This document shows, piece after piece, positions 25,831 through 35,601 of a DNA stretch of 64,000 nt. Positions within the stretch are counted from its first letter, which is position 1, and the number at the start of each line of letters is the position of its first letter. The DNA comes from Terriglobia bacterium (lineage in GTDB: Bacteria > Acidobacteriota > Terriglobia > UBA7540), in the NCBI GenBank assembly GCA_035712365.1, contig DASTAW010000015.1, positions 161,560-225,559 on the forward strand. Direction: 5' to 3'. A program made the position numbers and the translations under genes. The notes under the pieces are model-generated. The model did not search any database and was not told the DNA's origin. It saw nothing but the letters and a program-made list of their open reading frames with translations.

Positions 25831-27150
25831 TTAGCGGCTCCCGTTCTCCCGTCGTTGCGACCGCCAGGCAGGCCCGCTCGGGAACTCGTATTCGTCAAGA
25901 GACTCCGCCTTCATGGTGATGCTGTAGCCCGGAATGGCCGGCGGCATGTAGCGCCCGTTCTTGATCACCACGGGATCGAGGAAGTGGTCATGCAGGTGAT
26001 CGACGTATTCCAGGATTCGGTTCTCGATCGACGCTCCGACGGCGATGTAGTCGAAGATCGCCAGGTGTTGCACGTACTCGCACAAGCCCACGCCGCCCGC
26101 GTGCGGGCACACCGGCACTCCGAATTTTGCCGCCATCAGAAGTATGGCCAGGATCTCATTGATGCTGCCAACGCGGCAACTGTCAATCTGGCAGAAGCTG
26201 ATCGCCTTGCTCTGGAAAAGCTGCTTGAAGATCACGCGGTTCTGGCACTGCTCGCCGGTTGCCACGCCGATGGGAGCAACGGCGCGGGCGATGCTGGCGT
26301 GGCCCAGCACGTCGTCAGGACTGGTGGGCTCTTCAATCCACCAGGGATTGAACTGCGCCAGCACCTTCATGTTGGCGATGGCTTCATCCACGCCCCAAAC
26401 CTGGTTGGCGTCCATCATCAGCTTGCGGTCCCAGCCGATTTCCTCGCGGATGAGCGTGGCGCGGCGGACGTCATCATCGAGGTTGGCGCCTACTTTCATC
26501 TTGAAGTGCGTCCATCCCTGCGCGACGGCCTCGCGGCAAAGCCGGCGCAGCTTATCTTCCGTATAGCCAAGCCAGGCCACTGACGTGGTGTAAGCCGGGA
26601 AACCTCGCGCCAGCATTTCGGCTTCGCGCTCGGCGCGCGTGGGCAGGTTCCTACGGAGTATGTCGAGCGATTCTTCCGGGGTGAGCGCGTCGGTGATGTA
26701 GCGGAAATCGATGGTGGAGATAAGCTGCTCCGGCGTCATGTCGAGCAGCAGTTTCCAGATGGGTTTCCGTTCCGCTTTGGCGTAGAGGTCCCACACCGCG
26801 TTGACCAAGGCACCCGTGGCCAGGTGGATGGCGCCCTTCTCAGGCCCAATCCATCGCAACTGGCCATCGCTGGTAATCTGTCGCCACAGCGTTTTCATAT
26901 CAAGAGTAATCGACTCCAGTTCCCTGCCCTCGACAAATGGCTTGAGCGCATTGATCGCTGCCACCACGATCTCCGTTCCTCTTCCGCAGGTGAAGGTCAG
27001 GCCATGCCCCTCCAGTCCTTCGGGACCGTCGGTTTTCAGCACTACATAGGCGGCGGAATAGTCCGGAGCCTTGTGCATAGCGTCTGATCCGTCAAGGTTC
27101 CGCGAGGTCGGAAAGCGGATGTCGCGGGCAACAACTTCAGTAATGGTCAT
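25831..27150 (-). CDS. L-fuconate dehydratase, enolase superfamily
   Basis: A 439-aa enolase-superfamily enzyme that would convert L-fuconate to 2-keto-3-deoxy-L-fuconate. The N-terminal capping domain reads VVARDIRFPTSRNLDGSDAM, a signature of the fuconate dehydratase branch. In the barrel, the catalytic Lys pair sits in THFKMKVGAN, metal ligands are Asp in LMMDANQVW, Glu in WWIEEPTSPDD and Glu in GVATGEQCQNR, and the general base His lies in VPVCPHAGGVGL. The start has GAGGTGA upstream. No other fucose genes are nearby. Confidence 0.9.
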   Translation of the reverse strand: MTITEVVARDIRFPTSRNLDGSDAMHKAPDYSAAYVVLKTDGPEGLEGHGLTFTCGRGTEIVVAAINALKPFVEGRELESITLDMKTLWRQITSDGQLRWIGPEKGAIHLATGALVNAVWDLYAKAERKPIWKLLLDMTPEQLISTIDFRYITDALTPEESLDILRRNLPTRAEREAEMLARGFPAYTTSVAWLGYTEDKLRRLCREAVAQGWTHFKMKVGANLDDDVRRATLIREEIGWDRKLMMDANQVWGVDEAIANMKVLAQFNPWWIEEPTSPDDVLGHASIARAVAPIGVATGEQCQNRVIFKQLFQSKAISFCQIDSCRVGSINEILAILLMAAKFGVPVCPHAGGVGLCEYVQHLAIFDYIAVGASIENRILEYVDHLHDHFLDPVVIKNGRYMPPAIPGYSITMKAESLDEYEFPSGPAWRSQRRENGSR

Positions 27151-27440
27151 TCGAAAATCACCTCATTCTGAAGGGTTCGAAACCAGGAGTCCAGTTTAAG
27201 GAATGTAAACCTTCGCGTCAGGCAGCGCAATGCAAGACTGCGCCGGTCCCGAAATTCTGCACCGTGCAGTGTCGGCTCCTGTTGCTGTGCAGTCCGTGAC
27301 TTGCAGTGTTAATCTATTGGTTGCCGGCCAGCGCCGCTTGGCTACTCCAACACGGCGTCTCTGCAGCGTGTGGTCAAGTTTGCCGAGAACGTCTGAACGC
27401 GGGGCAACCTGGCGGGGCGGTTCTGGTCCAGGGTGGCGCG

Positions 27441-30302
27441 ATGAACAGTCGAACTGATTTTCAGGGAGTTAATCTCGGATACGTTCTGGAGTTATACGAA
27501 AGATACCTTTCCAATCCCAATTCAGTTGATGCAGCCACGCGAGCATTTTTTGAGAACTGGCATCCGCCTGAAGAATTCCAGGTGGCTCCAGAAGCGCTCC
27601 CAGCCAGCCAGATTGAAAAAATCGTCGGCACGGTCAACCTGGCGGAATCCATCAGGAAGTTCGGGCACATGGACGCGGCCCTCGATCCGCTGGGCAGTGG
27701 ACCTCGTGGCGATTATTCCCTGCTCCCGCAGTCGCACGGAGTCAGCGAGGACGATTTGCGCAGACTTCCCGCCGGCCTGATTGTGGGTCCCATCGCCGCG
27801 GGGAAAGACAATGCATTGGAAGTGATCCAGGCGTTGCGCGAAGTGTACAGTTCCTCCACCGGATACGACTATGGACACCTGCGCGACCCGGAGGAGAGGC
27901 ATTGGCTCCATGAGGCCGCCGAGTCGCGCCGTTTCCGTGATCCCAACGATCCTGTGGACGCCGAATCGCTGCTGGAGCGATTGACGCAGGTGGAAGTCTT
28001 TGAGCATTTTCTGCACCGCACCTTTCCGGGCAAGACCCGCTTTTCGATGGAAGGCCTGGATATGCTGATTCCGATCCTGGATGAGCTGGTAGGGGGCGCG
28101 GCTGAGGCCAACGTTCGCAATGTCCTGATCGGCATGGCTCACCGCGCTCGGCTGAACGTGCTGGCTCACATCCTTAAAAAACCTTATCCGGAAATCCTGG
28201 CCATCTTCAAGGACCCGGTGCAGGCGCGAAACTTCCGTGAAGACCTCGGCTGGACCGGCGACGTGAAATACCATTTGGGCGCACAGCGCGCAATCAAGGG
28301 CGGGCAGGAAGTGGGCCTCGTCATCACCATGCCGCCCAATCCCAGCCACCTGGAGGCGGTGAATCCAGTCGTCGAGGGGATGGCGCGGGCTGCCGGAACC
28401 GTGGTCGATAGAAAAGGTCCGCCTCAATTTGATCCCACGCGGACCCTGCCGATCCTGATCCACGGCGACGCGGCGTTTTCCGGACAGGGTGTAGTGGCCG
28501 AAACTCTCAACTTCTATCGGTTGCCGGGATACAGCACCGGCGGCACCATCCATGTTATTGCGGACAACCAGTTGGGATACACCACGGCGGTGGTAGATTA
28601 TCGCAGCTCGTATTATGCCAGCGGCCTGGCTCGCGGCTTCAAGATCCCGCTGGTGCACGTGAACGCTGACGATCCCTTGGCGTGCATTGAGGTAGCGCGA
28701 CTGGCTTTCGCCTATCGCGCAAAATTCGGCAAGGATATTGTGATCGATCTGGTCGGCTACCGGCGCTTCGGGCATAACGAAGGTGATGAGCCGGGCTTCA
28801 CTCAGCCGCTCCTGTATGAAAAAATTGCCGCGCAGCCTACGGTCCGCGAAAAGTGGGCGGCGACCCTTGTCCAACGCGGAATCGTAGGCAAAGGACGGCC
28901 GGAGGAACTCGTCCAATGTTGCATGGAAAACCTCCAGAAGGCCCTGGAGTCGCTGAAGCCCGCGGATGAGCTGGCCGAAGAGCCGCCGGAGCCGCCTCCC
29001 GCCGGCGCGGCCCTTCGCGCAAAAACGGCGGTATCAATTGAGAAATTGCGGGAACTCAATGACAGTCTTCTGCAACTGCCGGAAGGCTTCAACCTTCACC
29101 GCAAGCTGGAACGCGCCCACAGCCGCCGCGCGAAGGTCCTCGACGATCCTGACGCAAAATCGATTGACTGGACGACGGCAGAGGAACTGGCGCTGGCCTC
29201 CATTCTCGCAGACGGAACGGCCATCCGCATGACCGGCGAAGACGTTGAGCGTGGGACATTCAGCCAGCGGCACGCCGTCCTTCACGACGTCAAGACCGGG
29301 CGGCAGCATACTCCTTTGCAGGCCCTGCCGCAGGCGCGGGCTGCCTTTGAAATCCACAACAGCCCGCTCACCGAAAACGCCGTGGTGGGGTTCGAGTACG
29401 GATACAGCCTGCAGGAACCCAGCCGCATGGTCATCTGGGAAGCGCAATACGGCGACTTCATCAATGGCGCACAGGTGATGATCGACGAATTCCTGCTGAC
29501 AGCGAGAGCGAAGTGGGGGCTGACGCCCTCTCTCGTCATGCTGCTCCCCCATGGATTTGAAGGCCAGGGGCCCGACCATTCGAGCGGCCGCCCCGAACGC
29601 TTTCTGCAACTCGCGGCAGAAACAAACCTTCGAGTCGCCAACTGCACCACGGCGGCCCAGTATTTTCACCTGCTGCGGCGGCAGGCTTCGCTGCTGAAAG
29701 TCGATCCCCTGCCCCTCATCATCCTGACCCCCAAAAGCCTGCTGCGCCATCCGATGGTAGCTTCCTCGCCGCGCGACCTGGCCGAAGGAAGCTGGCAGGC
29801 GGTGATTGATGACGCCGAGGTTGGCGGGCGGCAGGACGAGGTCCAGCGGCTCCTGCTGTGCAGCGGCAAGATTTATGTCGATCTGGTGACCAGCGAGTAC
29901 CGGCAAAGGCGGACCAACGTCGTGATCTGCCGGATTGAACAGCTCTACCCATTCCGCGCGAACGAAGTCCGGCAGGTGCTCGACCGCTACCCGAAACTTC
30001 AGGAGGTTGTGTGGGTCCAGGAAGAGCCTGAGAACATGGGAGCGTGGGAGTTCGTGCGGCCGATGCTCAGTGAACTGGTCCGCAACCGGTGGCGGCTGCG
30101 CTATATTGGCCGCTCGCGAAGTTCCAGCCCGGCGGAAGGCTCCACGGCCCGGCATGCGCTGAATCAGGAGGCCATCGTGCAGAAGGCCTTCAGTATTCAA
30201 CTGGCCGAACAGGAAGAAGACATGGTCCTTGTGGAAGACATCGCAGAAGATTCAGGAAGGAGAGATCGTGCCGACCAAAATAGTCGTGCCCGAACTGGGT
30301 GA
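27441..30302 (+). CDS. sucA: 2-oxoglutarate dehydrogenase E1 component
   Basis: A 953-aa thiamine-diphosphate enzyme decarboxylating 2-oxoglutarate. I chose the ATG at 27441 ([20 protein letters not shown]), which fits the family N-terminal helix and follows AGGGTGG; a start at 27306 would add 45 unrelated residues. The ThDP domain contains [19 protein letters not shown] and [13 protein letters not shown]. The transketolase-like pyrimidine domain follows with [20 protein letters not shown] and [20 protein letters not shown]. The end ends 35 nt inside sucB, so the two are translationally coupled. Confidence 0.95.
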   Translation: MNSRTDFQGVNLGYVLELYERYLSNPNSVDAATRAFFENWHPPEEFQVAPEALPASQIEKIVGTVNLAESIRKFGHMDAALDPLGSGPRGDYSLLPQSHGVSEDDLRRLPAGLIVGPIAAGKDNALEVIQALREVYSSSTGYDYGHLRDPEERHWLHEAAESRRFRDPNDPVDAESLLERLTQVEVFEHFLHRTFPGKTRFSMEGLDMLIPILDELVGGAAEANVRNVLIGMAHRARLNVLAHILKKPYPEILAIFKDPVQARNFREDLGWTGDVKYHLGAQRAIKGGQEVGLVITMPPNPSHLEAVNPVVEGMARAAGTVVDRKGPPQFDPTRTLPILIHGDAAFSGQGVVAETLNFYRLPGYSTGGTIHVIADNQLGYTTAVVDYRSSYYASGLARGFKIPLVHVNADDPLACIEVARLAFAYRAKFGKDIVIDLVGYRRFGHNEGDEPGFTQPLLYEKIAAQPTVREKWAATLVQRGIVGKGRPEELVQCCMENLQKALESLKPADELAEEPPEPPPAGAALRAKTAVSIEKLRELNDSLLQLPEGFNLHRKLERAHSRRAKVLDDPDAKSIDWTTAEELALASILADGTAIRMTGEDVERGTFSQRHAVLHDVKTGRQHTPLQALPQARAAFEIHNSPLTENAVVGFEYGYSLQEPSRMVIWEAQYGDFINGAQVMIDEFLLTARAKWGLTPSLVMLLPHGFEGQGPDHSSGRPERFLQLAAETNLRVANCTTAAQYFHLLRRQASLLKVDPLPLIILTPKSLLRHPMVASSPRDLAEGSWQAVIDDAEVGGRQDEVQRLLLCSGKIYVDLVTSEYRQRRTNVVICRIEQLYPFRANEVRQVLDRYPKLQEVVWVQEEPENMGAWEFVRPMLSELVRNRWRLRYIGRSRSSSPAEGSTARHALNQEAIVQKAFSIQLAEQEEDMVLVEDIAEDSGRRDRADQNSRARTG

Positions 30303-31575
30303 ATCCGTTGTGGAAGCCACGGTTGGACAGTGGAGAAAGAAGCAGGGAGACCACGTGGCCGTCGGCGATGTCCTGGTCGAGCTCGAGACCGAGAAAGTTG
30401 ACCTGGAAGTCGGGGCCGAGCGGGCCGGCGTCCTGGCGCGTATCGAAAGAAAAGAAGGCGAGGACGTTAAGATCGGCGACCTGCTGGGAGTGATCGAGGA
30501 AGCCCCCGCTGAAGAAGCCGCTCCCGCAAAGGTTGATGAAGCCCAGCCTTCCGAAAAGGTAACTTCCAAAGCAGTGGAAGACAGGCCAGAAGCCGGCACA
30601 GCCGTCGCCTCCAGGCGGGAAGCCCAAGAAGAAGCGGCGCAAGCCGCACCCAAAAGAGTCGTGACACCTCTGGCCCGGCGCATTGCCGAAGAGCACGGAG
30701 TGGACCTCTCGCGGGTGCGCCCCATCGATGCGGCAGGCCGCATCCAAAAGCGCGATGTCGAAAGTTTCCTTCAGGCCCGCGACACCGGGACCGCGACGGC
30801 GCCGAAGGCGGAAACGCCTGCCTCGGCCAGCGGGCCCGCACCCCAGCTTGTTCCTGAAGCGCCGGCAGGACGGCCACGGTTGGAAGAACGCGTCCGAATG
30901 TCACGCCGCAGGCAGACGATTGCGCGCCGCCTGGTGGAAGCGCAGCACTCCGCCGCCATGCTGACGACATTCAATGAAGTGGACATGACGGAAGTCATGC
31001 AACTGCGGGGGCGCTGGAAGGAAAACTTCAAACGCCAGCACGGAGTCAGCCTGGGGATTGCGTCGTTCTTCGTCAAAGCCTCCATCGGCGCCCTTCGTCA
31101 GTTTCCCCACCTAAACGCCGAGGTCCAGGGGACCGAAATGGTCCTCAAGCGTTACTACGACATCGGCGTGGCTGTCGGCGCATCTGAGGGGTTGGTGGTT
31201 CCCGTGCTTCGCGATGCGGACCAACTGAGTTTCGCCGAAATCGAAACGGCCATTAAGGAATTCGCCCGCAAAGCCTCTTCCGGCGAGATGACGCTCGAAG
31301 AACTGCGCGGCGGAACATTCACTATCTCAAACGGCGGTGTGTATGGCTCGCTGCTGAGTACCCCCATCCTGAACCCGCCGCAGGTGGGAATCCTGGGGCT
31401 TCACAAGATCGAAAACCGGGCCGTGCCTGTCGAAGGCAAGGTTGAAATCCGGCCCATGATGTACATTGCTCTCAGTTACGATCACCGCATCGTCGATGGC
31501 ATGGAAGCGGTGCAGTTCCTCGTCCGCGTGAAGGGGCTGGTTGAAGATCCCGCCAGCCTGCTGTTTGCCCTGTAA
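30268..31575 (+). CDS. sucB: Dihydrolipoyllysine succinyltransferase (E2)
   Basis: A 435-aa protein starting at the GTG at 30268 ([20 protein letters not shown]), placed seven bases after AGGAAGGAGA, an unusually strong site that decides the start. The lipoyl domain covers residues 2-78 with the lipoylated Lys in [11 protein letters not shown]. An Ala/Glu/Pro-rich linker leads to the E1/E3-binding domain (about 130-165, [20 protein letters not shown]). The catalytic domain ends with [16 protein letters not shown], the active-site His motif. It overlaps the end of sucA by 35 nt. Confidence 0.95.
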   Translation: MPTKIVVPELGESVVEATVGQWRKKQGDHVAVGDVLVELETEKVDLEVGAERAGVLARIERKEGEDVKIGDLLGVIEEAPAEEAAPAKVDEAQPSEKVTSKAVEDRPEAGTAVASRREAQEEAAQAAPKRVVTPLARRIAEEHGVDLSRVRPIDAAGRIQKRDVESFLQARDTGTATAPKAETPASASGPAPQLVPEAPAGRPRLEERVRMSRRRQTIARRLVEAQHSAAMLTTFNEVDMTEVMQLRGRWKENFKRQHGVSLGIASFFVKASIGALRQFPHLNAEVQGTEMVLKRYYDIGVAVGASEGLVVPVLRDADQLSFAEIETAIKEFARKASSGEMTLEELRGGTFTISNGGVYGSLLSTPILNPPQVGILGLHKIENRAVPVEGKVEIRPMMYIALSYDHRIVDGMEAVQFLVRVKGLVEDPASLLFAL

Positions 31576-31700
31576 GGAACGCTGGGTTTCTCGTCCGAGG
31601 CCGAATCGCCGGGTGGCCGTGCTGCCGCCCCGGCTCGAATCCTTTAGGGCTGCCAGGCATCAGTACGAAGCAGAGAAATCAACCAAGCAGGAGGCGGGCT

Positions 31701-33053
31701 ATGGCTCAACGTTTCGACCTGATCGTGATTGGGACCGGAACTGCCGCCTCGACTGTGGCCTCGGCCTGCCGTGCGAAAGGCTGGGAGGTGGCCGTCATCG
31801 ATTCGCGCCCTTTCGGCGGGACTTGCGCTTTGCGAGGCTGCAATCCCAAAAAGGTCCTTGTTGGCGCAGCGGAGGCAATCGATTCGCTCGAGAGGCTGAA
31901 AGGCAAAGGGATACTGCAAGGTGAATCCCGGATCGACTGGCCCGCCCTGATGCGGTTCAAACGGACCTTTACGGACCCGGTGCCCGAAGAGCGCGAAAAG
32001 GGCTTCTCAAAAGAGGGCATCAAAACGTTCCACGGCCGCGCTCGATTCACAGGCCCCTTGAAAGTTCAGGTGGGAAACGAAAATCTCGAGGGGAGGTATG
32101 CTCTGGTTGCCGCCGGCTCGAAGCCGATGACGCTGGGAATTCCAGGCGAAGAACATCTGACCACCAGCGATCAGTTTCTCAACCTCGACGGGCTTCCCCA
32201 GCGCGCTGTGCTGATCGGCGGTGGCTATATTTCCATGGAATTCGCCCATGTGCTGGCGCGCGCCGGGGTGCGCACCACAATCCTGCACAAGGGTGAACGG
32301 ATTCTTCCTGGATTTGATCCGGAGCTCACCGCTCAACTGACTGAGAGAACGCGCAGCATTGGCGTCGAGCTTTATTTCCAAACCGCTGCGGAGGCGGTCG
32401 AGACCTCAGGCGGGGGCCTCAAGGTGATGGCCAGGCAGCAGAAGAAACGGCTGGTCTTCGAGACAGATATGGTGGTTCACGGGGCGGGACGCATACCGGA
32501 AATTGATGACCTGAATCTTGCGGCGGCCGGCGTGGAGACCGGAGCAAAAGGGGTCATGGTTAACGAGTATTTGCAGAGTGTCTCGCACCCAAAGGTCTAC
32601 GCGGCGGGCGATGCCGCAGCAAGCGGCGGGCTGCCATTGACCCCGGTGGCTGGCTACGAGGGCGGCATTGTTGCCGTGAATCTGCTGGAGGGCAATCATC
32701 TTACGCCGGACTATCGCGGGATACCGACAGTCGCGTTCACGACGCCGCCCATTGCGTCCGTGGGGCTTTCCGAAAAGGCCGCGCGCGAGCAGGGATTGAA
32801 ATTCAAGGTCCACCATGCCGACACCAGTGGCTGGTTTTCTTCCCGGCGGATTGCAGAAACCTGTTCCGGCTTCAAGGTGCTGGTTGAAGAGTCGACCGAC
32901 CGCATCCTGGGCGCGCACCTGCTCGGCCCGCACGCGGAGGAAACCATCAATTTTTTTGCCCTGGCAATCAGGGAACAGATGAAGGCGACTGCCCTGAAGG
33001 AGGCAATTTTCTCCTACCCTACCCAAACTTCAGACGTTCAGTACATGCTTTAG
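31701..33053 (+). CDS. FAD-dependent pyridine nucleotide-disulfide oxidoreductase, E3-like
   Basis: A 450-aa two-dinucleotide-fold flavoprotein, 125 nt downstream of sucB and preceded by AGGAGGCGGGCT. The FAD fold is DLIVIGTGTAASTVA, the redox-active cysteines are in GGTCALRGCNPKKV, the NAD(P) fold is AVLIGGGYISMEFAHVLARA, and the second FAD motif is VYAAGDAAAS. Position suggests dihydrolipoamide dehydrogenase. However, the C-terminal dimer motif that normally reads H-P-T-x-x-E is here SYPTQTSDVQYML, so the catalytic His-Glu base is missing. It is therefore more likely an atypical reductase of the glutathione/mercuric reductase-like group than a standard E3. Confidence 0.85.
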   Translation: MAQRFDLIVIGTGTAASTVASACRAKGWEVAVIDSRPFGGTCALRGCNPKKVLVGAAEAIDSLERLKGKGILQGESRIDWPALMRFKRTFTDPVPEEREKGFSKEGIKTFHGRARFTGPLKVQVGNENLEGRYALVAAGSKPMTLGIPGEEHLTTSDQFLNLDGLPQRAVLIGGGYISMEFAHVLARAGVRTTILHKGERILPGFDPELTAQLTERTRSIGVELYFQTAAEAVETSGGGLKVMARQQKKRLVFETDMVVHGAGRIPEIDDLNLAAAGVETGAKGVMVNEYLQSVSHPKVYAAGDAAASGGLPLTPVAGYEGGIVAVNLLEGNHLTPDYRGIPTVAFTTPPIASVGLSEKAAREQGLKFKVHHADTSGWFSSRRIAETCSGFKVLVEESTDRILGAHLLGPHAEETINFFALAIREQMKATALKEAIFSYPTQTSDVQYML

Positions 33054-33106
33054 CAACGAAGGGATCCCTCGGTCCAGGACAAAATCGGAAGCCGGAACGA
33101 ATTCCA

Positions 33107-33988
33107 TCATTCATCCAGATGCCTGCCGCGCAGAAACTCCTGCACGGCTTGCCCAACGTCGCGATGTTCTGCGGTGACTTGGTAGTTCAACTGCCGCATA
33201 TCAGCATCTGAAATTTTGCCGGCCAGTTGCTGCAGCGCGCCGTAAACGGCAGGGTGCAGGGACAGCGTCTGGGTACGAACTATCGGGACAGCCTGATAGG
33301 GCGGGAAATAGTGCTTGTTGTCTTGCAGCACGACGAAGTCGCGTGCTTCAAGCTGGGCGTCGGTGGAGTTCCCCGCCACCACATCCACCTGCCGGTCGAG
33401 AAGAGCGCGGTACAATAATCCCAGGTCCATGATTCTGGGCGGCGCTCCAAACTTCAGGCCATAGGCTTTGACCAGACCTGCATAGCCATCCTCTCTTTCC
33501 ATAAACTCATACCCGAATCCCGGCCGCCAATGGCGGGCATACGGCACGGCCCCTGAAATGGTCCGGATACGATCGTTTCTCGCCGTCTCGCCCCTGACCA
33601 CCAGGACGAACGTGTCGTCAAATCCCAGAGGGGGCGTCACGCTGAGATTAAAACGCGAGGCGTACAACTGTCTGACTGTGTTGTAAACGTTCTCCGCATT
33701 GTGCTCGACAGGCTGCTTCAGAATAGCGGTCAGCGCGGTCCCGGTGTACTCAACATAAACATCAATACGCCCGGCGAGCAGGGCCTGCTGGCAGATGTAG
33801 GTCCCGCCCAGGTAGAAGCGGCGTTCCACCTGAAGCCCCGTTTGCTTTTGGAGGTACTGCGCCAGCATCTCGCCCAGGATAACCTGCTCGGTGAAGTTCT
33901 TGGAGCCGACCACGATCACCTGGCTGCGCGAGGGTCCGCAGGCGCAGAGAATTGCGACCAGCGGGATTGTCCACAATACTTTTTTCAC
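33107..33988 (-). CDS. Quaternary-amine-type ABC transporter substrate-binding lipoprotein
   Basis: A 293-aa binding protein of the OpuBC/OsmF family (OpuAC domain). It starts at a GTG that overlaps the permease stop by 4 nt. The signal VLWTIPLVAILCACGPS has a lipobox with Cys 17 as the likely lipidated residue. Family motifs are VVGSKNFTEQVILGEMLAQY near the N-terminus, IDVYVEYTGTALTAIL in lobe one and LDRQVDVVAGNSTDAQLEAR in lobe two. Relatives bind glycine betaine, choline, carnitine or, in the EgtU branch, ergothioneine. The adjacent divergent egtBD genes make a trimethylammonium thiol-imidazole ligand worth considering. Confidence 0.9.
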   Translation of the reverse strand: MKKVLWTIPLVAILCACGPSRSQVIVVGSKNFTEQVILGEMLAQYLQKQTGLQVERRFYLGGTYICQQALLAGRIDVYVEYTGTALTAILKQPVEHNAENVYNTVRQLYASRFNLSVTPPLGFDDTFVLVVRGETARNDRIRTISGAVPYARHWRPGFGYEFMEREDGYAGLVKAYGLKFGAPPRIMDLGLLYRALLDRQVDVVAGNSTDAQLEARDFVVLQDNKHYFPPYQAVPIVRTQTLSLHPAVYGALQQLAGKISDADMRQLNYQVTAEHRDVGQAVQEFLRGRHLDE

Positions 33989-34626
33989 GAGCTCGCCCCC
34001 GGAACCAGGCGACGCCCAGCCCAGCCCAGCAGGAAATCAGCCGCAAGGGCCATCAGCGCCGCCGGAATGGCCCCAGCCAGAATCACGCGATTATCCACCA
34101 TCGCCAGTCCCCGGAAGATGAACTCGCCCAGTCCGCCGGCGCCGATTGCCGCGGCAATGGTCGCTATACCCACCGTGATCACCGTGGCCACGCGGATTCC
34201 GGCAAGGATCACGCCCAGGGCGAGGGGCAGTTCAACGTGCCACAGCAGTTGCCGGTCCGTCAAGCCCATGCCGCGTGCAGCCTCGCGCACACTCGGATCG
34301 ACTCCCAGGATGCCGGTGTAAGTGTTGCGAATGACCGGCAGCAGCGCGTACCCGGCGAGGGCGGCGATGGCCAGCCGGTCAGCTCGCGCGCCCAGCCACG
34401 GCACCGGCAGCAGAAAGCCGAACAATGCCAGACTGGGAATCGTCTGAATGATGTTGGCGCCTCCCAATACAGGCTTGTTGAACGACGCGCGTCGGGTGAT
34501 GAGGATTCCCAATGGAACGCCAATCGCAACTGCCAGCAGCATCGAAATTCCAACCAGCCAGCAGTGCTCGAGCGTCAGCGTCCAGATTTCAGCGCGATTC
34601 CTAATGAAAAATTCCAACAGGCTCAT
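33985..34626 (-). CDS. Quaternary-amine-type ABC transporter permease
   Basis: A 213-aa inner-membrane permease with five to six helices. The first helix region is HCWLVGISMLLAVAIGVPLG. The EAA loop that contacts the ATPase reads VREAARGMGLTDRQLLWHVE. The segment AIGAGGLGEFIFRGLAMVDN is typical of OpuBB/OpuBD and OsmW/OsmY. The downstream end overlaps the binding-protein start by 4 nt; the upstream gap to the ATPase gene is 33 nt, consistent with one operon. Confidence 0.93.
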   Translation of the reverse strand: MSLLEFFIRNRAEIWTLTLEHCWLVGISMLLAVAIGVPLGILITRRASFNKPVLGGANIIQTIPSLALFGFLLPVPWLGARADRLAIAALAGYALLPVIRNTYTGILGVDPSVREAARGMGLTDRQLLWHVELPLALGVILAGIRVATVITVGIATIAAAIGAGGLGEFIFRGLAMVDNRVILAGAIPAALMALAADFLLGWAGRRLVPGASS

Positions 34627-34659
34627 GATGAACTCCCCTTCGTTCCGGCTGTTTGGGAT

Positions 34660-35427
34660 TCACGTGCGGACTGCAGCCCCTGCGACGTGTAATACGCTGA
34701 GATAGGCCTTGGCCGTGGGATCCTCAGAATGGAGGAAGTCGGTTCGTGAGTAGATTCCCGCCAGTTTGCCGGCCTCAAGCAGAGCGATGCGCGTGCCTAC
34801 CGTCAGCGCCTCATGAATGTCGTGCGTTACAAAAACGATGGTCTTGCGCAAGCGTTCCTGCAAGGCAAGAAACTCCTTCTGAATCTCGGCCCGAGTGAGA
34901 GGATCGAGCGCGCCGAACGGCTCGTCCATCAGAAGAATCGGCGGGTCCGCAGCTAGAGCCCTTGCAACTCCCACGCGCTGCCGCTGGCCCCCGGAAAGTT
35001 CGCGGGGATAACGACCGCGGAATGTGCCGGGATCGAGCGCAACCATTTCGAGAAGCTCTTCTACACGCCGTAGCCTTTTTTCCTCGGCCCAGCCTTCCAA
35101 TTGCGGTATAAGGCCGATGTTGCGTTCGACGGTGAAATGGGGAAGCAGGCCGACTTCCTGTATGACGTATCCGATTCCCCGCCGCAGCCGGATGGGGTCC
35201 CAGTCCAATACGGACCTTCCCTCGACCAGGACCTCGCCGCCGGAAGGGACCAGCAGGCGGTTGATCATCTTCAGCGTGGTTGTCTTGCCGCATCCACTGC
35301 GGCCGAGCAGTACCATCGTCTCCCCGGCCTCAACTTTCAGGTTCAAATCGGAGAGCACATCGCGCTGCCCGTCCCTCTGGTAGCGTACGTTGCGGAACTC
35401 GATCATCGGGGATACCTGCTGCTGCAT
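34660..35427 (-). CDS. Quaternary-amine-type ABC transporter ATP-binding protein
   Basis: A 255-aa ATPase from the ATG at 35427; a GTG at 35442 would add five residues. Walker A is [16 protein letters not shown], the Q-loop is [13 protein letters not shown], the signature is [15 protein letters not shown], Walker B is [16 protein letters not shown], and the switch His lies in [11 protein letters not shown]. It has no C-terminal CBS pair, unlike OpuAA/ProV, so osmotic gating through CBS domains is not expected. First gene of the operon and divergent from egtB across a 174-nt spacer. Confidence 0.93.
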   Translation of the reverse strand: MQQQVSPMIEFRNVRYQRDGQRDVLSDLNLKVEAGETMVLLGRSGCGKTTTLKMINRLLVPSGGEVLVEGRSVLDWDPIRLRRGIGYVIQEVGLLPHFTVERNIGLIPQLEGWAEEKRLRRVEELLEMVALDPGTFRGRYPRELSGGQRQRVGVARALAADPPILLMDEPFGALDPLTRAEIQKEFLALQERLRKTIVFVTHDIHEALTVGTRIALLEAGKLAGIYSRTDFLHSEDPTAKAYLSVLHVAGAAVRT

Positions 35428-35601
35428 GGAAGAAAACTCCACTCAGGGGGAAGTTGCCGAGCCGGCGATTTTACAAAATGCTCATTCCTGAGTTTCATCC
35501 GGTTATTATCATAGGAGTGCCGGACGGTTTCCCAAAGATAATAAATTTGCAACCTGAGAGGCAGAGTTTCATCTAACGTTAGGCAAGGGGCGCAAGCGAC
35601 A
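35428..35601. promoter_or_regulatory. Divergent promoter region between ABC transporter and egtBD
   Basis: This 174-nt spacer must hold the promoters of both transcription units. It contains a perfect 10-bp palindrome, CTAACGTTAG (35573-35582), 19 nt before the egtB start, and an AT-rich centre (about 35500-35555). A shared operator is possible but not shown. Confidence 0.4.

Noticed and set aside
27522..28916. Minus-strand 464-codon open frame opposite sucA
   Set aside because: Shadow of sucA; no recognisable protein features.
31701..33053. Straightforward annotation as lpd (E3)
   Set aside because: Position fits, but the C-terminal H-P-T-x-x-E motif is replaced by Y-P-T-Q-T-S, so a standard E3 assignment is not supported.
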